From: Bacteroidales bacterium
Lineage (GTDB): Bacteria > Bacteroidota > Bacteroidia > Bacteroidales > UBA1402
Length of the DNA stretch: 7,901 nucleotides
Direction: 5' to 3'
NCBI GenBank assembly: GCA_012511135.1
Contig: JAAZGQ010000060.1
Span: forward strand, 1-7,901
Below the pieces are notes generated by a model, which saw only the letters and a program-made list of their open reading frames with translations, was not told where the DNA came from and ran no database searches. Below, piece by piece: positions 1 through 6,334 of this stretch (its first letter is position 1; the number at the start of each line of letters is the position of its first letter). The translations under genes and the position numbers were made by a program.

Positions 1-1976
1 AAAGAGTCGGAGGCTGCCTGTACATAAACCTGGCGGGCCCGATTCAGTGCCAATTGTTCCAACTCTTTATCGCGGTCGGTATGTTGCACTATCCGAAACA
101 TCAAGTCCGGCTTCTTTTGTATCAATAAGGCAATTTTATCCAGTTGCTCCATCTGTTTTTGAATCAGAGTATTTTGTGAATACTGAAAAGCCAGCTCACT
201 CACCTCCTGCTGATCGACGCCCAGTATGTCGGCCATGGCATTAAAGGGACTTGCAGCCACCTTAACCATTAACGCCGTGAAGGTATTCCACAAAACTTTG
301 CCATAACTGAATTGCGGATTGTTGATGTCGCCTTCTACGGGCAATTCGATGTGGATGTTGTTCTTGTTGTCTTTGAGCAGATAAAGCCCCAGTTTAACAG
401 GGACATTCATGGCCTGGGGAGCTTCCACTTTATCTCCCATCTCGAGGCTTTCAATCAGCACTTTGTTCTGATTGCTCAGTTTGCCTTCCTTCAACTGCAG
501 TTGCATTGCATAATTAAGCCAACCTTTCAAAATCGGCCTTGCAACATAGCTTTCGCTGTAGGGCGACAGATTCATGAGCCCAAGTCGTTCAATATTCAAA
601 TTCAGATCAAGATTTTCGGGCTGAGTCATATTTAACGTCAATTCTCCGTCTATTTTGCCGTCGTTGTTGGTATTCAGACTGAAATACACCGGCATTTTGC
701 CGGCCTTGGGATGCACATTATCCACTGCCAGGTCAAAATCCGACAGCAGGTATTGGAATGGACGAGCCAGAGTATAGTCGGTAAATTGAATTTCGGCATC
801 ATGCAAACGCAAACTGTCCAGGCTGTAATTCAGTGTTCCTTTTGTGTCTGCTGATGCTGTAACTGTTGTCGTTTCATTTTTGACAGCAACAGCTCCCAAA
901 GAATCGCTCTCCTGAACCTCATTAAGCTCTGTAGGTATTTCGTTTTGTTCTGTTGACAGAGTCAGGCTGTCTTTTTCGGGAGTGATGAATAGTTTGAGAA
1001 GACTGATGCCTTCTTCATCCAACCCGGTCCAGAGTTGAGGCCTGGTAATGACCAGGCTTGAAATATGAAAATCTTGTTTATCAAGATCAATCTGCTTTAT
1101 GTCGGTTTGAATCTTTTGTATGGCCATTACTTTTTGTTGACCCGTATCGGTCAACAGGAATGAATCAAGCCAAACCTTTCCATCCAGATTAATGCTGGCC
1201 ATGTGCTCCAGGCTACCATGCAGGTTGATATCCGTAAATAATTTCCCTTCCAGTTTTCCGAAACGCAAGACGTCCTGCAAATAGGCCTGAGCAATACTCA
1301 GATCGATGGACGAGGTTTTAAGATGAATGTTATACCTCCCGGCCAGATTATCCAAGGCCAGGCTAATATCTACCAGGCCTTCAGAACCAAGGCCAAATTC
1401 AAGGCCTATATCGGAATGCCGGTTGTCCCAGGAAAAAAGCGGGACATCCAAACCCAGCTTATTGATTTCTATATGACTGTTGAGCTGCTGATCTTCGTAT
1501 ATTATTTTTCCTCCCTCAATATGTATATTGCGCAGATTAAGGCGAATCAGGCTGCTGTCTGCTGCCTGCTCCTGTTCAATGGTATCAACAGCAAGACTGT
1601 CTGCAGGAGGAATCAGATCATCAAAGTTAAACCGGCTCCCGTTCTGGCTAATCTTTATTTCCGGGTTGATCAGTCGGAGGGCATCAAGGGAATATTCTTT
1701 TCTGATCAAAGCCCAGGGCTCAACATCAACATACATTTCGTCAAAAGCAACAAACCGGCTTTTTTGGTCTGCTTCGTATAAAACAAAACCTTTGATACGG
1801 AGGGAAACTTTGGCATAATTGATATGTATAGCCCCTATACTGAGCTTGCGCCCCAACAAATCAGGGGCCTTACGCTCTGCTACATAACGAACAATATCCG
1901 ATAAAAAAAACAAAAAACCGGCTATTAGCAACAAGACAATGCCCGGAATCAAATAGCGCTTTTTAATCCTTTTCAT
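1..1976 (-). CDS. DUF748 domain-containing AsmA-like envelope protein (3' end outside window)
   Basis: The frame is open from the ATG at 1976 to the left edge, giving 658 residues without a stop, so the C-terminus is missing. Residues 1-7 are basic (MKRIKKR) and about 9-26 form one hydrophobic segment, which fits an inner-membrane anchor with the rest in the periplasm. The body is rich in beta strand with AsmA-type repeats: an INPEI/FNFDDL stretch near 104-121, a GGKIIYED stretch near 155-162, and the typical DUF748 region at about 428-580 (LNIERLGLMNLSPY, LLKD, LPVEGDINNPQFSYG, ASPF). Residues 596-653 resemble an OmpA-like fold. A Ser/Thr/Glu-rich stretch at about 335-380 looks like a linker. 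AsmA-like proteins are linked to lipid transport or outer-membrane assembly, but the role of this subgroup is not settled. It follows folK by 31 bp, with a candidate promoter in that gap. The family call is firm; the function is inferred only broadly. Confidence 0.85.
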   Translation of the reverse strand, partial: MKRIKKRYLIPGIVLLLIAGFLFFLSDIVRYVAERKAPDLLGRKLSIGAIHINYAKVSLRIKGFVLYEADQKSRFVAFDEMYVDVEPWALIRKEYSLDALRLINPEIKISQNGSRFNFDDLIPPADSLAVDTIEQEQAADSSLIRLNLRNIHIEGGKIIYEDQQLNSHIEINKLGLDVPLFSWDNRHSDIGLEFGLGSEGLVDISLALDNLAGRYNIHLKTSSIDLSIAQAYLQDVLRFGKLEGKLFTDINLHGSLEHMASINLDGKVWLDSFLLTDTGQQKVMAIQKIQTDIKQIDLDKQDFHISSLVITRPQLWTGLDEEGISLLKLFITPEKDSLTLSTEQNEIPTELNEVQESDSLGAVAVKNETTTVTASADTKGTLNYSLDSLRLHDAEIQFTDYTLARPFQYLLSDFDLAVDNVHPKAGKMPVYFSLNTNNDGKIDGELTLNMTQPENLDLNLNIERLGLMNLSPYSESYVARPILKGWLNYAMQLQLKEGKLSNQNKVLIESLEMGDKVEAPQAMNVPVKLGLYLLKDNKNNIHIELPVEGDINNPQFSYGKVLWNTFTALMVKVAASPFNAMADILGVDQQEVSELAFQYSQNTLIQKQMEQLDKIALLIQKKPDLMFRIVQHTDRDKELEQLALNRARQVYVQAASDS

Positions 1977-1993
1977 ATATCAACTATTTTGAT

Positions 1994-2025
1994 CAAAGAT
2001 AAAATAATTAATTAAGGGCCAACAA
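1994..2025 (-). promoter_or_regulatory. Candidate Bacteroidota-type promoter for the DUF748 gene
   Basis: On the minus strand TATCTTTG (2001 down to 1994) matches the TAnnTTTG -7 consensus of Bacteroidota exactly. A TTG at 2025-2023 lies 21 bp upstream, close to the usual spacing for the -33 element. Transcription would begin roughly 10 bp before the ATG at 1976, so the leader would be very short. The -33 part lies inside the end of folK. The region is A/T-rich, so a chance match is possible; the downstream gene may also simply be read through from folK. Confidence 0.35.
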
Positions 2026-2514
2026 CAAATCTTGTATGCTTTGTTTCAAAACAGGATGTTGCAAGTCAGGAGCTATTTGGCTAAGCGGCAGCAAAACAAA
2101 TTTTCGCTGATGCATAAGAGGATGGGGTAATACAAGCTCCGGTTCATTCAAAACGAGCTGATCGTACAGCAAGAGGTCAATATCTATTTCGCGGTCCTTA
2201 TAATCGGCTCTTTTGCCTTCGGCTTGCCCGACGAATTTTGAATTGTCACTTGTTCTGTTGCTTATTGTTCTGCCCAGCCTTTGCTCTATCTTTTGTGTCA
2301 ACTCCAGGCATTCTCGCCAGTGAAGAGCTGTTTCGACACAAATACAGGCGTTCAGAAAAGTATGTGGAGATTCGTAACCCCAGGGCTCGTTAGAAAAATA
2401 CTCCGAACGTTTTAAGACCGGGCCAATAATCGATTGAACTTCGGCGATGGCCTTGTCCAGATAATGTGCAGAATCCCCAAGATTTGATCCCAGGCCTAAA
2501 TAAAGCTTGGCCAT
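2008..2514 (-). CDS. folK: 2-amino-4-hydroxy-6-hydroxymethyldihydropteridine diphosphokinase (HPPK)
   Basis: A 168-residue cytoplasmic enzyme that transfers pyrophosphate from ATP to 6-hydroxymethyl-7,8-dihydropterin, the step before dihydropteroate synthase in folate synthesis. The N-terminal LGLGSNLGD (residues 6-14) and the NEPWGYES substrate-loop region (42-49) are clear. The signature DREIDIDLLLYD (107-118) holds the two magnesium-binding aspartates, D111 and D113. LPHPLMHQRKFVLLPL (129-144) is the conserved C-terminal block. About 20 residues between LGRT and YKDR (near 84-104) are longer than the few residues I expect there. The start ATG at 2514 lies 6 bp after the queA stop, placing it last in the coupled run from ftsX. 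No Shine-Dalgarno sequence is visible. The identification is secure. Confidence 0.95.
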   Translation of the reverse strand: MAKLYLGLGSNLGDSAHYLDKAIAEVQSIIGPVLKRSEYFSNEPWGYESPHTFLNACICVETALHWRECLELTQKIEQRLGRTISNRTSDNSKFVGQAEGKRADYKDREIDIDLLLYDQLVLNEPELVLPHPLMHQRKFVLLPLSQIAPDLQHPVLKQSIQDLLLALN

Positions 2515-2520
2515 AGCAAT

Positions 2521-3570
2521 TTAAAGAATCAGCAAAGCATCTCCGTAGCAGCCAAAGCGGTATTTCTCCTTAATAGCCACCTCGTAGGCTTCCTTGATGA
2601 GTTCGTAACCACCAAAGGCAGAAGCCATCATCAATAATGTTGAATAAGGCATATGGAAATTACCCAGCATGCAATTGGCTACACTAAATTCGTAAGGCGG
2701 AAATATGAAGCGGTTGGTCCAGCCATCGAAGGGTTTGAGATGCCCGGCAGCCCCAACGGAGCTCTCAATAGCCCGCATAACCGATGTTCCCACGGCACAT
2801 ACTTTTTTACCTTTGTCTTTGGCAGCGTTCACTATGCTGGCGGCTTCGACTTCGACTTGCATTCGTTCAGAATCCATTTTATGCTTGGTCAGGTCTTCGA
2901 CATCAATATCTCTGAATCCTCCCAATCCCACATAAAGCGTAATAAACGAGAAGTCAATTCCCTTGATTTCCATGCGTTTCATCAATTCACGACTGAAATG
3001 CAGGTTGGCTGCCGGAGCCACTACAGCACCTTCGTGTTTAGCAAAGATAGATTGAAAGCGCTCAGCATCATCTGCCTCCACGGGGCGTTGTATATATTTG
3101 GGCAAGGGTGTTTCTCCCAGCGAATACAAGGTTTGTTTAAATACTTCATGGTCGCCGTCGTACAGGAAACGCAGTGTTCTGCCTCTGGAGGTAGTATTAT
3201 CGATAACTTCGGCCACCATGGCTTCGTCTTCGCCAAAATAAAGCTTGTTGCCTATGCGAATTTTACGGGCCGGGTCAACCAGCACGTCCCAAAGTCGCAA
3301 TTCGGGATTTAGTTCTCTGAGCAAAAACACCTCGATTTGTGCTCCTGTTTTTTCTTTGTTCCCGTATAATCGGGCAGGAAAGACCTTGGTATCGTTAAAG
3401 ATGAACACATCTTCTTCTTCAAAATACTCCAGGATGTCTTTAAAAATCTTATGCTCTATTTTGCCGCTTTTGCGGTCCAATACCATCAGGCGGGACTCGT
3501 CCCTGTTTGGAGCCGGATATTGAGCAATCAGGCTTTCCGGTAAATTAAATTTGAATTTTGACAGTTTCAT
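2521..3570 (-). CDS. queA: S-adenosylmethionine:tRNA ribosyltransferase-isomerase
   Basis: QueA moves and rearranges the ribosyl part of S-adenosylmethionine onto 7-aminomethyl-7-deazaguanine at tRNA position 34, forming epoxyqueuosine in the queuosine pathway. The protein is 349 residues, normal for the family. Recognisable blocks are RDESRLMVLDR (23-33), DVFIFNDTKVFPARL (54-68), the GETPLP turn (152-157), the FQSIFAKHEGAV block (172-183), the KMDSE motif (231-235), CAVGTSVMRAIES (258-270) and the C-terminal YRFGCYGDALLIL. The frame is open 19 codons further upstream, but those residues are basic, non-conserved and overlap truB. The ATG at 3570 gives the family's usual start (MKLSKFKF) and overlaps the truB stop as ATGA, so I chose it. 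Two conserved stretches show unusual residues (APAANLHF 185-192 and TLYVGLGGF 211-219). The family is certain. Confidence 0.97.
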   Translation of the reverse strand: MKLSKFKFNLPESLIAQYPAPNRDESRLMVLDRKSGKIEHKIFKDILEYFEEEDVFIFNDTKVFPARLYGNKEKTGAQIEVFLLRELNPELRLWDVLVDPARKIRIGNKLYFGEDEAMVAEVIDNTTSRGRTLRFLYDGDHEVFKQTLYSLGETPLPKYIQRPVEADDAERFQSIFAKHEGAVVAPAANLHFSRELMKRMEIKGIDFSFITLYVGLGGFRDIDVEDLTKHKMDSERMQVEVEAASIVNAAKDKGKKVCAVGTSVMRAIESSVGAAGHLKPFDGWTNRFIFPPYEFSVANCMLGNFHMPYSTLLMMASAFGGYELIKEAYEVAIKEKYRFGCYGDALLIL

Positions 3571-4295
3571 ATGTTTTGTATTAATTGTTCTTGCAGTTCT
3601 TTTTTGAACTCTTCGACAAAGCGGCAATCTTCTAAACGAACATCACCTATCCGGGTTCTTGTTAAGGCGGTCAGGTGAGCTCCGCTGCCCAAAGCCCGGC
3701 CAATGTCTCTAGCCAAAGCCCTGATGTAAGTACCTTTGCTGCAAACTACCCTGATTTTTATAAAGGGGCCTTCGTGGACATCCTTTCTTTCATTATCAAG
3801 ATTGTGTTCCAGCAATTCCAGCTCATCGATTACCAGGAGCTTGGATTCCAATTCAATATGCTCGCCTTTGCGGGCCATTTCGTAAGCCCTTTTTCCCTGC
3901 ACCTTGCAGGCCGAAAACATAGGAGGCACCTGATGGATCTCACCGATAAATTGCCGCAAACTGTTTTGCACCTGCTCTTTGGTAATATGGGCATGCGCAA
4001 AGCGTTCATCAATCTCGGTTTCCCGATCAAACGAAGGCGTGGTGGCTCCCAGTTGCAAAGTGGCTACATATTCTTTGCTTTGGTATTGAAATTCCTCAAT
4101 ACGTTTGGTAGCTTTGCCGGTACAAATGATCATAACACCTGTAGCCAGAGGATCGAGCGTGCCAGCATGTCCAACTTTAAGTTTTTTAATTTTCAAGGAC
4201 TTGCACAAAGCATAGCGAACATCGTTTACTAATTTAAACGATGTCCAATACAAAGGCTTATTAAAATACAGGATTTCTCCTTCCAAAAAATTCAT
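3567..4295 (-). CDS. truB: tRNA pseudouridine(55) synthase
   Basis: TruB converts U55 in the T-loop of tRNAs to pseudouridine. The catalytic aspartate is D48 in VGHAGTLDPLATG (41-53). The conserved tyrosine Y76 sits in KEYVATLQLGA (74-84). VPPMFSACKVQGKRAYE (123-139) is the second hallmark block, followed by SKGTYIRALARDIG (186-199) and GAHLTALTRTRIG (205-217). At 242 residues it is shorter than the roughly 314-residue E. coli enzyme: it ends soon after the catalytic core and lacks an obvious C-terminal PUA domain, as in many Bacteroidota. The start lies 2 bp after the uppP stop, and its stop overlaps the queA start by 4 bp. Coupling with queA suggests linked expression of the two tRNA-modification enzymes. 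Confidence 0.97.
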   Translation of the reverse strand: MNFLEGEILYFNKPLYWTSFKLVNDVRYALCKSLKIKKLKVGHAGTLDPLATGVMIICTGKATKRIEEFQYQSKEYVATLQLGATTPSFDRETEIDERFAHAHITKEQVQNSLRQFIGEIHQVPPMFSACKVQGKRAYEMARKGEHIELESKLLVIDELELLEHNLDNERKDVHEGPFIKIRVVCSKGTYIRALARDIGRALGSGAHLTALTRTRIGDVRLEDCRFVEEFKKELQEQLIQNI

Positions 4296-4297
4296 AG

Positions 4298-5095
4298 CTA
4301 TACCAGGGGCAAGATAAGGGCCAACAGGCCAATGATAGTGCAGTATAAGGCAAACCAGATGAGTTTGCCTTTTTTAACCAGCTTAAGCATCCATTTGCAG
4401 GCAATGTAACCCGAAACAAAAGCTGTAGTCACGCCTATTAAAAGGGAGCTCAAAGCTAAACCACTGCCAGTGGAGGCATATAAATCTCCGGATATCAACT
4501 CCAAAAAAGATTCTCCCAAAATGGGAATAATGACCATAATAAAGGAAAATTGTGCTATACTTTCTTTTTTGTTGCCCAACAACAGTCCGGTCGCAATAGT
4601 TGAACCGGAACGTGACAAACCGGGCAATACAGCGCATGCCTGAGCAATTCCAACAATAAAGGCATCTTTCCAGCTAATCTTCTCTTTGATCCTGGGTTTG
4701 GCAAAATAGGAAAAGGCCAGCAAAGAGGCCGTGACTAACAGCATTATTCCCACTACGATCAATCCGTTGCCAAAAAGAGCTTCGACCTGATCTTTCAAAA
4801 AGAAACCCACCAACATGACCGGAATCATTGATACAAAGATTTTGAGAACGTATTGTGTTTCTTCGTTGAATTTGAATTTAAAAAAACCCTTGACCAAAGA
4901 CCAGATTTCGGGCCAGAGCACCACTAAAGTACTCATAACTGTAGCAAAATGAACTGCAACAGTAAAAGTGAGATTCTCTTCTCCGCTTGTGCCCAGCAAA
5001 TAATTGCCTATTTCGAGATGACCGCTGCTACTGACCGGCAAATATTCGGTCAGGCCTTGAACCAAGCCCAAAAGGAAGGCTTCCCATCCGTTCAT
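4298..5095 (-). CDS. uppP: Undecaprenyl-diphosphate phosphatase
   Basis: A 265-residue polytopic inner-membrane enzyme (BacA/UppP family) that dephosphorylates undecaprenyl diphosphate to the monophosphate, the lipid carrier for peptidoglycan and other envelope polymers. Loss of this recycling raises bacitracin sensitivity in known cases. The first signature, QGLTEYLPVSSSGH (residues 13-26), holds the catalytic glutamates/glutamine (Q13, E17) and H26. The second, LPGLSRSGSTIATG (157-170), holds the essential arginine R162. Several hydrophobic helices are visible between and after these, for example 84-100, 111-130, 180-202, 213-233 and 246-265. Length is normal. Its ATG overlaps the stop of the upstream DUF3098 gene as ATGA, which suggests translational coupling and a shared role in the envelope. 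Confidence 0.97.
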   Translation of the reverse strand: MNGWEAFLLGLVQGLTEYLPVSSSGHLEIGNYLLGTSGEENLTFTVAVHFATVMSTLVVLWPEIWSLVKGFFKFKFNEETQYVLKIFVSMIPVMLVGFFLKDQVEALFGNGLIVVGIMLLVTASLLAFSYFAKPRIKEKISWKDAFIVGIAQACAVLPGLSRSGSTIATGLLLGNKKESIAQFSFIMVIIPILGESFLELISGDLYASTGSGLALSSLLIGVTTAFVSGYIACKWMLKLVKKGKLIWFALYCTIIGLLALILPLV

Positions 5096-5346
5096 GCCTT
5101 CGAGTTGTCCTTTTCTGAATTTGCCTGTGAGGGCTTTCTGACTAATATGCCGAACATCACTACAACGAAACCTATAAAGGCCAGTGTCGGTGCTATCACA
5201 ATACGGCGTGTACTAAAAATATCAGGATTGTAAGCCTCTTCGGTTGAAGGAGCACCCATCATCAGCACAAAGCCAATGACGACAATCAAAAAGCCAATGC
5301 CTATCCACAAAAGGTTCTTTCCGCTTAATGCAAAATCTTTGTTCAT
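5092..5346 (-). CDS. DUF3098 family small two-helix membrane protein
   Basis: An 84-residue protein of unknown function. Residues 11-30 and 48-69 are hydrophobic and look like two membrane helices. They are joined by a short loop with the family's conserved sequence around YNPDIFSTRRIVIAP (39-53). The C-terminus (70-84) is charged and hydrophilic. The N-terminal FALSGKN is also what I recall from the family. It lies 9 bp after ftsX and overlaps uppP by 4 bp (ATGA). A run of A residues precedes the ATG at 5346, in the style of Bacteroidota starts. The constant company of ftsX and uppP suggests a role in cell division or lipid-carrier recycling, but this rests on context only. Confidence 0.88.
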   Translation of the reverse strand: MNKDFALSGKNLLWIGIGFLIVVIGFVLMMGAPSTEEAYNPDIFSTRRIVIAPTLAFIGFVVVMFGILVRKPSQANSEKDNSKA

Positions 5347-5355
5347 ATTTTTTGC

Positions 5356-6234
5356 TTATATATAATACAAATCGTCGGAACGCATTCTCAGATAACGATT
5401 CACCGAGAAAATGGTTGCCAAAGAAGTAATTACTATGCCCAGGACGGCCATTACAACAAAGATTAATACATAATCAGTTGTAGTGATCATATTTAACAGG
5501 CCGGGGAAAATACTGTTTAGATATGACAAGGCCAGATACAGTAAGCCCAGAGCAATAAGGGCTCCCCAGATTCCCCCGCGGGCATTTTCCCAAACAAAAG
5601 GCCGACGGATAAAGCTCTGCCTGGCTCCTACCAGGCACATAGTATGAATTAAAAAACGTTTGGAATAAATCATCAGGCGTACTGTGTTACGAATCAGCAT
5701 ATAAGAGATTAGCGTAAGAATCAACGCTAAGCCTAGTAATAACCTTCCGATGGAAAGTATATTGCTGTTGACCAAATCAATCAACTCTTCGCGATAAACG
5801 ATTTCCTGAATAAAGCTTTTCTTTTTCAGAGTCTTTTCTATGTCTTTGATGCTGTCTGTACGGGCATATTCCGGATCCAGATAGATTTCGAAACTTGCCG
5901 GCAAAGGATTGTAACCAAGCAAATCCAGAGGGTTTTCTCCAAGCTCGTCGGCCAATTCGTCCAAAGCGTCGTCTTTACTTACATAATTGAATTTGTTTGC
6001 CCATGGAGCTTTTTCCAAGTCCTGTTGCAGAGAACGAAGCTCGGCTGACTTGATATTATCGTCCAGTACCAGTGTAAGGCGAATATGCTCTTTGGCTGTA
6101 TCTGACAGGTCTTTGGCAAACAAACCAATAATAATCATAATACCGAAAAGCACTAAAACCAAACTGATACTCAGTATAGCTGTTAATTTGGAACCGAAGA
6201 CCCGGCTTCCTATCCTTTTTTTCTGTTTACTCAT
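5356..6234 (-). CDS. ftsX: Cell division protein FtsX (permease-like subunit)
   Basis: A 292-residue inner-membrane protein that with the ATPase FtsE couples division to activation of peptidoglycan hydrolases. TM1 is near residues 17-39, then an extracytoplasmic domain (about 40-160) with the conserved NPLPASFEIYL (109-119). TM2 lies near 160-182, TM3 near 221-240 and TM4 near 254-276. The cytoplasmic segment 187-217 carries the family block IYSKRF..HTMCLVGA..SFIRRPFVWE. The frame stays open to a TTG at 6291, but that codon lies inside the candidate -7 box and the extra 19 residues are not family-like, so I place the start at the ATG at 6234. No ftsE lies in the window; in Bacteroidota it is usually encoded elsewhere. 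This gene heads the tight run that ends with folK. Confidence 0.95.
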   Translation of the reverse strand: MSKQKKRIGSRVFGSKLTAILSISLVLVLFGIMIIIGLFAKDLSDTAKEHIRLTLVLDDNIKSAELRSLQQDLEKAPWANKFNYVSKDDALDELADELGENPLDLLGYNPLPASFEIYLDPEYARTDSIKDIEKTLKKKSFIQEIVYREELIDLVNSNILSIGRLLLGLALILTLISYMLIRNTVRLMIYSKRFLIHTMCLVGARQSFIRRPFVWENARGGIWGALIALGLLYLALSYLNSIFPGLLNMITTTDYVLIFVVMAVLGIVITSLATIFSVNRYLRMRSDDLYYI

Positions 6235-6267
6235 TCTATTAAAACTGCCCGCAAAAAGGCGAAAAGA

Positions 6268-6285
6268 CAATTTTCCCCCAAATTG
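6268..6285 (-). promoter_or_regulatory. Stem-loop at the predicted 5' end of the ftsX transcript
   Basis: On the minus strand CAATTT (6285-6280) and AAATTG (6273-6268) pair perfectly around a GGGGGA loop. It lies just downstream of the candidate -7 box, so it would fall at or near the 5' end of the ftsX message, about 34 bp before the start codon. The stem has mostly A-U pairs and would be weak alone. A role in RNA stability or regulation is inference. Confidence 0.3.
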
Positions 6286-6288
6286 CCG

Positions 6289-6296
6289 CAAAAGTA
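6289..6296 (-). promoter_or_regulatory. ftsX: Candidate -7 box of a Bacteroidota-type promoter for the ftsX operon
   Basis: The minus strand reads TACTTTTG here, an exact TAnnTTTG match followed by C, in the 100-bp gap between miaB and ftsX. The -33 element is weak: ATTC stands about 20 bp upstream (6320-6317) instead of TTTG. The predicted start of transcription is near 6281-6284, leaving a leader of about 50 nt before the ATG at 6234. It would let the ftsX-folK run be expressed apart from miaB. Confidence 0.45.
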
Positions 6297-6317
6297 CATA
6301 TTATTCCTGAAGATATG

Positions 6318-6333
6318 AATACTCCAGAGTATT
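6318..6333 (-). repeat. Perfect inverted repeat just after the miaB stop
   Basis: AATACTC and GAGTATT form 7-bp perfect arms around CA, beginning one base after the miaB stop codon at 6335-6337. On the transcribed strand no run of T follows the stem (CATATC follows), so it is not a classical Rho-independent terminator; a T tract follows only in the opposite direction. It may shield the 3' end of the miaB message, weaken read-through, or act as an operator near the -33 region of the ftsX promoter. Confidence 0.35.
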
Positions 6334-6334
6334 T

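Noticed and set aside
1323..1818. Overlapping plus-strand frames inside the DUF748 gene
   Set aside because: The minus strand reads without a stop through the whole region with clear DUF748 features, so these are shadows.
2008..2015. TTAATTAA palindrome at the folK stop
   Set aside because: Simple A/T-rich sequence containing the stop codon; no stem of useful stability and no T run as needed for a terminator.
2013..2024. The 12-bp sequence TAAGGGCCAACA, also found at 4315-4326
   Set aside because: Both copies encode Leu-Leu-Ala-Leu near the C-terminus of FolK and UppP; chance sharing of common codons explains it.
2653..3312. A 219-residue open frame on the plus strand opposite queA
   Set aside because: It lies entirely antisense to a conserved gene, has no recognisable motif and no promoter; it arises from the codon pattern of queA.
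3571..3627. A 19-codon N-terminal extension of QueA
   Set aside because: It lies within truB and would replace the family's normal MKLSKFKF start; the ATGA overlap supports 3570.
3675..4232. A 185-residue plus-strand frame opposite truB
   Set aside because: Antisense to a catalytic core with all family motifs intact; the translation looks random.
6235..6291. A 19-codon N-terminal extension of FtsX from a TTG codon
   Set aside because: The TTG overlaps the candidate -7 box and the residues added are basic and not family-like; the ATG at 6234 gives a standard FtsX start.
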